Assembly (NCBI GenBank): GCA_001799475.1
Contig: MGTN01000156.1
Coordinates: 41,879 to 65,904 of the forward strand
DNA from: Desulfovibrionales bacterium GWA2_65_9
GTDB taxonomy: Bacteria > Desulfobacterota > Desulfovibrionia > Desulfovibrionales > Desulfovibrionaceae
DNA: 24,026 bases
Direction of reading: 5' to 3'
The number at the start of each line of letters is the position of its first letter. Positions within the stretch are counted from its first letter, which is position 1. A program made the position numbers and the translations under genes. The notes below the pieces were generated by a model. The model searched no databases. It was not told the DNA's origin and saw only the letters and a list, made by a program, of their open reading frames with translations. Positions 16,999 to 22,887 of this stretch are shown piece by piece.

Positions 16999-18417
16999 AT
17001 GCAGAGCGAGGACAAACCAATGCACGCATCCAAACTGCAGGAAGAAGAGCCCAAAGAAGCCCCCCGGCCCCCGCTGCCGCCAGACCCGGCCCAGTGCCTG
17101 GAGAATGACCCCGTGCGCAACGAGACCATGGCCCGGCGCGTGCTCCAGAAGCTGGAGGACGCCGAGGGCTACGCCTTCAACCCGGACGAGCTGCGCATGC
17201 TCACCGTGTTCTTCGAGCTGTCCCAGGAATTCGACACACGGCGCGACTTCCTGACGCTCTGCGTACTCTTGCCCATGATCTTCTTCGACCAGGAATGCCG
17301 CCTGTACCTGCGCACCGGGTCCAAGGCCTGGAAGCTGGCGCGCTGCCTCAAGCTGCCCGCCGCCCTGCCGGACTTTGAGCCGCCGCCCCGCCCGGCCGCT
17401 CGCGGCGCGAACTTCTTTGCCCCCATCTTCGGCCGCAAGGACACCGGGGAGGTGCTGGGCTTCGACATACCCGACAACGTCATGGGCTGGCTTGAGGTGG
17501 CGGGCGGGGCCGCGCTGTCGCGGCACAGGCAACTCTACTTCGAAAAATACGCCGGACGCATCGGCTTCCAGCTGCACAACCGCCTGGCCCGGTCCAAGAA
17601 CCGCGAGCACCTGTCCTTCATCCAGAGCCTGGTGGAGGACATCGGGCACAACGTCATCGTGCCGAACATGGTCTTCAAGCTCTTCTTCAACCGCCTGAAC
17701 GCCTCCATCAGCGCCCTGGCCCGCTGCGTGGAGGAGGCCCCGCCCGAGACCCCGGCAGAGTTCACCGCCAGCCTGAACTTCCTCCAGTCGCGCCTGTCCG
17801 CCCAGTACGCGGAGATCAGCAGCCACTACGCCCAGACCAGCCTGTTCCTGGAAACCCTGCTCCGGCGGCGGCACTTCCAGGAGGGCCGCTACGTGCTGGA
17901 GAAGCGCCGCGTGAACCTGTTCAAGCAGGTTGTGGCGCCGCAGGTGGAGCGCTACCGGCCGCGCATGGAGGACCGGGGCATCACCATCGACCTGTCCATG
18001 GGCGGCATCCCGGACAAGCCCGTGCACCTCATGGCCGACCTGGGGCTCATCGCCCAGGTGTACGCCAACCTCTTCTCCAACGCCGTGAAGTACACGCGCA
18101 CGGTCACCGGCCCGGACGGGCTGCCGCTCAAGTTCATGGCCTACGGCTGGGACATCCTGCCGGACGCCTTTGGCGAGGGACAAGCGGGCGTAAAGCTCAA
18201 CGTCTTCACCACCGGGGTCGCAATACCAGAGTCCGAGCGCGAGGGGCTGTTCCAGCCGGGCTTCCGCTCTGCCTCCACGCAGCGCGAGCACGGCACAGGC
18301 CACGGCCTGGCCTTCGTGCACCAGGTGGTGGAACTGCACGGCGGGCGGGTCGGGTACGAGCCGTCGGAGTTGGGCAACAACTTCTACGTGGTGCTGCCGC
18401 TGGAGGAGGGGGAGTAG
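16999..18417 (+). CDS. Soluble histidine-kinase-like protein with HATPase domain
   Basis: The protein has 472 residues and no membrane segment. The N-terminal region (about 40-200) has no recognised domain; a LYLRTGSKAWKLARC stretch and an ANFFAPIFGRKD stretch may be a degenerate GAF-like sensor. His217 in VEDIGHNVIVPNM sits where a phospho-acceptor would be, followed by long helices (about 225-305). The ATPase domain has an N-box (IAQVYANLFSNAVKYT, Asn357 and Asn361) and a G2 lid (HGTGHGLAFVHQ). The G1 box reads TTGVAI where DxGxGI is expected, so the Asp is Thr404 and a Gly is Ala408. A GAGGG site lies 4 bases before the ATG. It may be a weak or altered kinase acting on the nearby receivers. 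It converges with the - strand genes 9 bases away. Confidence 0.8.
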   Translation: MQSEDKPMHASKLQEEEPKEAPRPPLPPDPAQCLENDPVRNETMARRVLQKLEDAEGYAFNPDELRMLTVFFELSQEFDTRRDFLTLCVLLPMIFFDQECRLYLRTGSKAWKLARCLKLPAALPDFEPPPRPAARGANFFAPIFGRKDTGEVLGFDIPDNVMGWLEVAGGAALSRHRQLYFEKYAGRIGFQLHNRLARSKNREHLSFIQSLVEDIGHNVIVPNMVFKLFFNRLNASISALARCVEEAPPETPAEFTASLNFLQSRLSAQYAEISSHYAQTSLFLETLLRRRHFQEGRYVLEKRRVNLFKQVVAPQVERYRPRMEDRGITIDLSMGGIPDKPVHLMADLGLIAQVYANLFSNAVKYTRTVTGPDGLPLKFMAYGWDILPDAFGEGQAGVKLNVFTTGVAIPESEREGLFQPGFRSASTQREHGTGHGLAFVHQVVELHGGRVGYEPSELGNNFYVVLPLEEGE

Positions 18418-18426
18418 GGAAAACGC

Positions 18427-18813
18427 TTACGCCGGAAAGGACGAGAACTGGTCGGCCACGGCCCACCAGCGGCCATCCTCGCGCACCAGGAAGAACATGT
18501 CCCGGCCTTCCATGGTCATGGTCGCGCTGCCCATGCGGCAACGCAGCTCATAGAAGTACGTGACCACGGCGGCGTCCCCGAACAGGCGCACCCGGTGCCC
18601 GCGCTCGATCCAGGACTGGATGTCCGCGCTTCCGGCAAAGTGAGCCCAGCCCTCCACGCAGGCCTCGCGTCCCACGCGCGGCTCGCGGTCCAAAGGCGTC
18701 ACCGCCACCATGTCCGTGTGGAAATACTCGCGCAGATCCTCGGGGTCGCCCTTGGTCCAGCAGGCGTTCAGGCTGGTGATGAAATCAAGCACTTCCAGTT
18801 CGGCCGGGGTCAT
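18427..18813 (-). CDS. Small NTF2-like (SnoaL/DUF4440-type) protein
   Basis: This 128-residue protein matches the NTF2-like cone fold in outline. It has an N-terminal helix pair (ELEVLDFITSLNACWTKGD), then DLREYFHTDMVAVTP, GREACVEGWAHF, and alternating strands ending FFLVREDGRWWAVADQFSS. Members of this fold include SnoaL-type cyclases, ketosteroid-isomerase-like enzymes and many uncharacterised stress proteins, so sequence alone does not give a reaction. GGAGG lies 7 bases before the ATG. It follows the cyclodipeptide synthase gene by 93 bases on the same strand and might be co-transcribed and act on its product, or be unrelated. Its base composition is closer to that of its neighbours than the synthase gene is. 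Confidence 0.75.
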   Translation of the reverse strand: MTPAELEVLDFITSLNACWTKGDPEDLREYFHTDMVAVTPLDREPRVGREACVEGWAHFAGSADIQSWIERGHRVRLFGDAAVVTYFYELRCRMGSATMTMEGRDMFFLVREDGRWWAVADQFSSFPA

Positions 18814-18877
18814 GGGGTTGCCTCCGCAGGTTTACAGGTGCGCCAGGGGCGCGGGAATCACTCTACAGGACCAGGCC

Positions 18878-18907
18878 AGCGCATGGGGCGCCCTTAACAG
18901 ATGCGCT
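18878..18907 (-). other. Hairpin at the end of the cyclodipeptide synthase gene
   Basis: AGCGCAT (18878-18884) and ATGCGCT (18901-18907) form a perfect 7-bp stem with a 16-base loop that itself contains the palindrome GGGCGCCC. It starts in the stop codon of the - strand gene. No T-run follows, so it may be a weak, Rho-type or mRNA-stability structure rather than an intrinsic terminator. Confidence 0.35.
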
Positions 18908-19596
18908 CACGCATCCACGTACATTTCTGCGTGCGCCACAGGGCCATAGGTCCGCAGCTTGGAAAGCACGGGCTGAAAGAATTCCTGCTGCACCAGGTCG
19001 CGCGTCAGGTAGGTGATGCTCCCAGGGTACGCGCAGAGGTTGTAATGGGTGCCCTGGAACATGAAGCCGCAAAGAAACTCCGGGATCTCGTAGAGCACAT
19101 ATTGGCAGAGGGTCTCCAGGTCGCCGTTCTTCAGACGGTCCACAATGCCCCCCAGGTTCCTGGAAACCGAGCCGGTGATGTACTCCCTGAACTCCCGGCA
19201 GGATTCGAAATACTCGAAAACCAGCGCCCTGTTCCAGGCATACCCGTCGTCAACAAGGTCCGTCCATTCGACGATGACGACCTTGTCGCGTTGTTCTGGG
19301 GGCAAGGCGTCAACGGCCTTGTGGCAAGACTCCAGGATGGGGTCCGACTGCCGGAACGCCTTTTCGATGGCCTTGTCTGTGTTTGCCCTGTCCAAAACCT
19401 CGTTGTTGATCCGCTGCAAGATGTCCACAACGAGCAGGGCGAACCGGGTGTGCGCGTGGGCCACGCCCCATTTGGTGAATTCCAGAATCGCTTCCGGCGT
19501 GAAATAGCGGTTGCGGATGCTTATGCCCAGATACGGGTTCCACTTGCGGGCTTCCATCTCTGCGACCGAGGTGTTGTACGCATCGACGACATTCAC
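18907..19596 (-). CDS. tRNA-dependent cyclodipeptide synthase (CDPS)
   Basis: The 229-residue protein fits the CDPS family, which joins two aminoacyl-tRNA-bound amino acids into a cyclodipeptide using a class I tRNA-synthetase-like fold. GISIRNRYF (24-32) matches AlbC's GISAGNSYF, placing Ser26 at the covalent aminoacyl-enzyme Ser37. QYVLYEIPEF puts Tyr166 and Glu170 at AlbC Tyr178 and Glu182, and Tyr190 in LCAYPG lies 20 residues after the Glu, as does AlbC Tyr202. Asn29 equals Asn40 of the NYH subfamily, yet Pro191 follows the Tyr as in the XYP subfamily, so it fits neither cleanly. The start is GTG, 8 bases after AAGGGG. Hand-counted rows are about 55-60% G+C, below the neighbours, suggesting transfer. 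The amino acids used cannot be predicted. Confidence 0.82.
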   Translation of the reverse strand: MNVVDAYNTSVAEMEARKWNPYLGISIRNRYFTPEAILEFTKWGVAHAHTRFALLVVDILQRINNEVLDRANTDKAIEKAFRQSDPILESCHKAVDALPPEQRDKVVIVEWTDLVDDGYAWNRALVFEYFESCREFREYITGSVSRNLGGIVDRLKNGDLETLCQYVLYEIPEFLCGFMFQGTHYNLCAYPGSITYLTRDLVQQEFFQPVLSKLRTYGPVAHAEMYVDA

Positions 19597-19799
19597 TTCA
19601 GGGTCCCCTTTTCGCGTTCGGATGACCAGAGCCAGCTGCCGCCTGTGGCCGCCGCCAGGGCGCAGCGGACGGGCAAGGCTGGAAAGCGCCAGCCTGCGTA
19701 TGCAGCGGCCTTCTCGCCTCAGAACATGGCAAATGTGCAGCCGGAAGACAAGGAGAACCGCGCGGCCTTGCGCATTTTACGGCGCCGGCTCTGGCCGGG
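19597..19799. other. Intergenic region between aguA and the cyclodipeptide synthase gene
   Basis: There is no supportable gene. A 5-bp hairpin, CCGGC-TCTG-GCCGG (19785-19798), lies just past the aguA stop but lacks a T-run on the - strand. TTGTCT followed 17 bases later by CATGTT is a possible but poor promoter for the synthase gene. The ribosome site AAGGGG lies next to the GTG start. The 203-base gap is large for this cluster, so the synthase may have its own promoter. Confidence 0.35.
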
Positions 19800-20882
19800 T
19801 CAGGCCTGGAGCGGCTCCTGCCGCGTCAGACAGTGGATGGTGCCCAGGCCCCAGACCAGGTCCACGGCGTGGATGCCGACCACCGGCCTATCGCATATTT
19901 CCGCGAGGATGCCCAGGGCGATGCGGTCGCTTGCGTCGTTGAAGGTCGGCACCAGGACCGCCGCGTTGGTGATGAGGAAGTTGGCGTAGCTGGCGGGCAG
20001 GCGCAGGCCGTCGAAGAAAAGCGGCGCGGGCATGGGCAGGCGCACGACCTCGGGCCGGGCGCCGTCCTCAAGGGTCGCCGACTCCAGGCGCTCGCGGTTC
20101 TCCTCCAGAATGGCCTGGTTCGGGTCGGCCGGGTCCTGCTCCTGGCAAAGCACCATTGTCGTGGCGTTCACAAAGCGGCAGAAGTCGTCCACATGGCCGT
20201 GGGTGTCGTCGCCCACGATGCCGCCCCCCAGCCAGATCGTATTCGTGATGCCCAGGCTCTGCGCGAACACGGCCTCGTAGTCGGCGTGGGTGAAACCGGG
20301 GTTGCGCACCTGCACCAGCGGGTCCAGGCAGCACTCCTCGGTGGTCAGAAGGGTGCCGCAGCCGTTGACGTCCAGGGCCCCGCCCTCGAAGGTCACCAGG
20401 CGGCCCTGGTGCAGGACCGGCTCAAGGTCCAGGCCCATGAGCCCGGCAATGGCCTGCGGCACGGCAGCGTCCAGCGCGAAGTCCGGGTACTTGCTCCAGG
20501 CGTCGAAGCCGAAGCCGGAGATGGCCACGGTCTTGCCGTCCGGGCCATTTTTCTCAATGAAGCAGGGGCCGCAGTCGCGCATCCAGCCGCGGTCCGTGGG
20601 GAGGACGAAGAAGTCCACGCGGTCCAGGTCCACATGGGCTTTTTTAAGCTGGGTGCTGGCGCGGTGCAGGATGGCGGCCGAGCCCACGAGCACGCGCACG
20701 CGCTCGCCGCTCTCAGCATTGGCAATCTTGCGGATGATCTCGGCAAAGGCCCAGGGCATGGGCTGGAACTTGCCCGGCCAGTCGCAGGGGTTCTGCGGCC
20801 AGGTGATCCAGGTGGCGGCGTGGGGCTCCCACTCCGCTGGCAGGCGGACGTCCCTTCGAACAGGATTCCGGGCCGCGCTCAT
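19800..20882 (-). CDS. aguA: Agmatine deiminase
   Basis: This 360-residue protein has the normal length for the family and belongs to the guanidino-group-modifying (PPAD) fold. It converts agmatine to N-carbamoylputrescine and ammonia. Motifs in order are MPAEWEPH-like LPAEWEPHAATWITWP at the N-terminus, RGWMRDCGP (Asp103), FEGGALDVNG (Glu166), GDDTHGHVDD with His230, and GTIHCLTRQEP with Cys351 as nucleophile. The last motif usually reads GNIHC, and Thr replaces Asn here. No signal peptide is present. It starts 8 bases after the DHS-like gene, with a weak GGGCGGGCC site, so it is probably coupled to it. Its substrate is made by the arginine decarboxylase two genes upstream. A carbamoylputrescine amidohydrolase is not in the window. 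Confidence 0.94.
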   Translation of the reverse strand: MSAARNPVRRDVRLPAEWEPHAATWITWPQNPCDWPGKFQPMPWAFAEIIRKIANAESGERVRVLVGSAAILHRASTQLKKAHVDLDRVDFFVLPTDRGWMRDCGPCFIEKNGPDGKTVAISGFGFDAWSKYPDFALDAAVPQAIAGLMGLDLEPVLHQGRLVTFEGGALDVNGCGTLLTTEECCLDPLVQVRNPGFTHADYEAVFAQSLGITNTIWLGGGIVGDDTHGHVDDFCRFVNATTMVLCQEQDPADPNQAILEENRERLESATLEDGARPEVVRLPMPAPLFFDGLRLPASYANFLITNAAVLVPTFNDASDRIALGILAEICDRPVVGIHAVDLVWGLGTIHCLTRQEPLQA

Positions 20883-20890
20883 GGCCCGCC

Positions 20891-22108
20891 CTACTTTTTG
20901 GCTGCGGGCTTCTTGGCCGCGGGCTTTTGCGCCTTGGCCGGGGCCTTGGCCGCAGGCTTCTTGCCAGCAACCGCAGCCTTCTTGGCCGAAGCCGCAGGGG
21001 TTTTCGCAGCGGCCGCAGGCTTCTTGGCCTTGGCCTTCTTGGCCAGGCGGTCCTGCAGGCCCTTGATCAGGATGGGCCAGACCACGGTGGCGTCGGAGTG
21101 GACCTCGGCGAACTGGCCGCCCTCGGCCGGGGGCACGAACTTGCCCCAGGAGATGCCCTCCTGGTAGGTGCAGCCGGACAGGCCGCCCCAGTGCACGGGC
21201 TCCGGGCAGATGCGGATGGCGTAGGTGAAGCGGCGTTCGGGCAGGTCGCGCTCCAGGCGCTGGCCCATGACGTCGAAGAACGGGCCGATCTGCTGCGCCC
21301 AGTTGCGCGGCACCCCGCCACCGATGGTGAAGATGGCCATCTTCTTGGCGCCGAACATCTTCTTGGAGTAGCTGAACAGGTCCAGGAACGGGTTGAACTG
21401 GAAGGGCAGGGCCTCGGGGCCTTTCTCGCCCAGCAGATGCCCGAAGTCCTTGGCCAGGATGGAGCAGGCCACGTCAAGGGCCAGCTCGGAGTCCGTGAAG
21501 GCCGGGATGAACACCGGCACGCCCTTCTTGTAGGCGCTCTTCAGGATGCCGGGGCCGTTGTACTTCTCACTCAAGTGCTTGCCGATGGCCTTGCAGATGA
21601 GCTCGCTTGACAGGTGCGTGACCTTGTCCACGTCCATGAGCTGGTGCATGACCTCGCGGACCACCAGCTCGGCCTGGGCGAAGTTGGCCTCGGGCTCGAG
21701 GGTGTCGTACACGCGGTTGTACCCGGCGTCGAACAGGGCCTTGTCGTTCATGCGCGCGGGTTCGTACTTGAAATGCTTGAGCCCGAGGGACTCGATGAAG
21801 CCGTGGGCCATGAGCGCGCCGGTGGAGACCACCACGTCGAGCCAGCCCTCGTCGATCATCTTGATCAGGAGCTTGCTCTGCTTGGCCACGGTCATGGCGC
21901 CGGAAAAGGTGCCCACCACCACGCAGTCGGGATCGGTGACCATGGCCTCCAGCACGTCCAGGGCCTCGCCCAGGCTGCGGCCGCCAAAGGCCGTGCGGCC
22001 CATGGCCGTCAACAGCTCGTCGAAGTCGCTGATCTTGTCCGGGTCGAGGGTGGAGAGCGCTGTCAGCTTGTCCTTGACGCCGTCGTGCAGGGTGCGCTGG
22101 GTGGACAT
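20891..22108 (-). CDS. Deoxyhypusine-synthase-like enzyme with Lys/Ala/Pro-rich C-terminal tail
   Basis: The protein has 405 residues. The core (about 1-355) is a deoxyhypusine synthase homologue. VVGTFSGAMT and VVSTGALMAHG are NAD-site segments, FIPAFTDSELALD follows, and EGISWGKF carries Lys323, the counterpart of the catalytic lysine of eukaryotic DHS. Bacteria lack the eIF5A substrate, and characterised bacterial homologues make homospermidine or related polyamines, so a polyamine aminobutyl-transfer role is likely. The last 50 residues (356-405) are almost only Lys, Ala and Pro (AKKPAAKKPAAKK-like), resembling histone H1 tails and probably disordered and nucleic-acid-binding. The ATG at 22108 is favoured because AAGGA lies just upstream; the extra 41 codons to 22231 would overlap pdaD and are not conserved-looking. 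Confidence 0.9.
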   Translation of the reverse strand: MSTQRTLHDGVKDKLTALSTLDPDKISDFDELLTAMGRTAFGGRSLGEALDVLEAMVTDPDCVVVGTFSGAMTVAKQSKLLIKMIDEGWLDVVVSTGALMAHGFIESLGLKHFKYEPARMNDKALFDAGYNRVYDTLEPEANFAQAELVVREVMHQLMDVDKVTHLSSELICKAIGKHLSEKYNGPGILKSAYKKGVPVFIPAFTDSELALDVACSILAKDFGHLLGEKGPEALPFQFNPFLDLFSYSKKMFGAKKMAIFTIGGGVPRNWAQQIGPFFDVMGQRLERDLPERRFTYAIRICPEPVHWGGLSGCTYQEGISWGKFVPPAEGGQFAEVHSDATVVWPILIKGLQDRLAKKAKAKKPAAAAKTPAASAKKAAVAGKKPAAKAPAKAQKPAAKKPAAKK

Positions 22109-22120
22109 GGGAGCTTCCTT

Positions 22121-22162
22121 AAAAGACGGGCCTTCCGCTCCCGGGTGCGGAACGGAAGGCCC
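22121..22162 (-). terminator. Hairpin with short T-run between pdaD and the DHS-like gene (possible attenuator)
   Basis: On the - strand GGGCCTTCCG (22162-22153) pairs perfectly with CGGAAGGCCC (22137-22128) around a 15-base loop, followed by GTCTTTT. The T-run ends next to the AAGGA ribosome site (22120-22116) of the DHS-like gene. The short T-run suggests partial termination, which would set a higher pdaD than downstream mRNA level, or control by structure near the ribosome site. Confidence 0.6.
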
Positions 22163-22191
22163 GGCCTTGGGTTCTGTGCGTGGCCCGTGGT

Positions 22192-22746
22192 CTAGAAGAT
22201 GAAGACGACCGCAGACACGGTGGTGGTCCACATGTTGGAGGTGCCCATGGCGGACACGGCGGCGGAGAAGGAGTCGATGATCTTGCCGCTCATGAGGTAG
22301 ACCTCGCGGCGCTCATCGTAGCCGATCTCCGGGTCGAAATCGACGCCCAGGGTGGTGGCCAGCATGGTCGAGGCCAAGTCCTCGGCGAAATCGCCCAGTT
22401 CCTTCTCTTCCTCGCCGAAGCTGTGGTGCTCGGAGATGTAGCCGTAGTGCTGCTTGTCGGCCGGGATGGCCATGCCGCAGGCGCTGCCGACCAGGCGGCC
22501 CTTCTCGTTGGTCTGGTTGCGGGCCATGACGCAGAAGGTGATCTGGCCGGGATGCAGGGCTTTGACGCCCTCTTCCAGACTTAAGAGCTCGCAGTTGGGC
22601 GGGTAAATACTGGAAACGTAAACAAGATTCTGTTTTTCGATGCCCGCGGCTCGGAGCGCCAGCTCGAAGGATTGCAGCTTGTTTTTGTGGACGCCCACGC
22701 CTTTGGTGAAAAAGGCATGGGTGGGGACCATTGGATGATTGGCCAT
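22192..22746 (-). CDS. pdaD: Pyruvoyl-dependent arginine decarboxylase
   Basis: This 184-residue protein makes agmatine from arginine. The proenzyme cleaves itself between Ser45 and Ser46 in LVYVSSIYPP, so that Ser46 becomes the pyruvoyl group, matching the Ser-Ser site of the Methanocaldococcus enzyme. Other family segments are FFTKGVGVHKNKLQSFELAL, ISFC-like ITFCVMARNQTNEKGR, and YISEHHSFGE, which holds a conserved catalytic-region Glu. The length agrees with the family. AGGAGG lies 8 bases before the ATG at 22746; the extra 18 codons upstream to 22800 come after the likely promoter but lie outside the conserved protein. It is the first gene of the polyamine set and probably has its own promoter (22824-22850). 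Confidence 0.95.
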   Translation of the reverse strand: MANHPMVPTHAFFTKGVGVHKNKLQSFELALRAAGIEKQNLVYVSSIYPPNCELLSLEEGVKALHPGQITFCVMARNQTNEKGRLVGSACGMAIPADKQHYGYISEHHSFGEEEKELGDFAEDLASTMLATTLGVDFDPEIGYDERREVYLMSGKIIDSFSAAVSAMGTSNMWTTTVSAVVFIF

Positions 22747-22773
22747 GTGGTGACCCTCCTGGGCTTGTAATAG

Positions 22774-22789
22774 CGTCGGTGTCCCGACG
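22774..22789 (-). promoter_or_regulatory. Leader hairpin upstream of pdaD
   Basis: CGTCGG (22774-22779) and CCGACG (22784-22789) make a perfect 6-bp stem with a 4-base loop in the predicted 5' leader, about 28 bases before the pdaD start codon. It has no T-run. It may influence leader stability or translation, but no known riboswitch was recognised. Confidence 0.35.
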
Positions 22790-22823
22790 AGAGACGGCAT
22801 ATATTTTTTTGGAAGGGCTGGCT

Positions 22824-22850
22824 ACTATAAAATTGGCGCGGCCCTGGCAA
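22824..22850 (-). promoter_or_regulatory. Candidate sigma-70 promoter for the pdaD operon
   Basis: On the - strand TTGCCA (22850-22845; five of six matches) is followed after 15 bases by TATAGT (22829-22824; five of six). The spacer is 2 bases shorter than ideal. The site lies in the only AT-rich stretch between rlmN and pdaD, which predicts transcription start near 22817 and a leader of about 70 bases. Confidence 0.45.
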
Positions 22851-22887
22851 GCTCTTTTTTCAAGCCGTGGCGCCTGCGCCCTTTCGC

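Noticed and set aside
18901..19989. A 362-codon + strand frame opposite the cyclodipeptide synthase gene
   Set aside because: It is antisense to a gene with conserved active-site spacing, crosses an intergenic gap and lacks any domain signal.
20891..21045. The repetitive Lys/Ala/Pro tail as a frameshift artefact
   Set aside because: The frame continues without break from the DHS core and ends in a normal stop 8 bases before aguA. The Lys codons are the expected G-ending type, so a genuine tail is more likely.
19833..21167. A 444-codon + strand frame opposite aguA and the DHS-like gene
   Set aside because: It is an antisense shadow produced by high G+C third positions. Both - strand genes have clear catalytic motifs.
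22109..22231. N-terminal 41-codon extension of the DHS-like protein
   Set aside because: It would overlap pdaD and include the hairpin. The ATG at 22108 has an adjoining AAGGA site and matches the expected protein start.
22851..22887. Possible rlmN terminator (GGCGCCTGCGCC with nearby T-run)
   Set aside because: The stem has only about 4 usable pairs with a small loop, and the T-run is on the wrong strand for rlmN.
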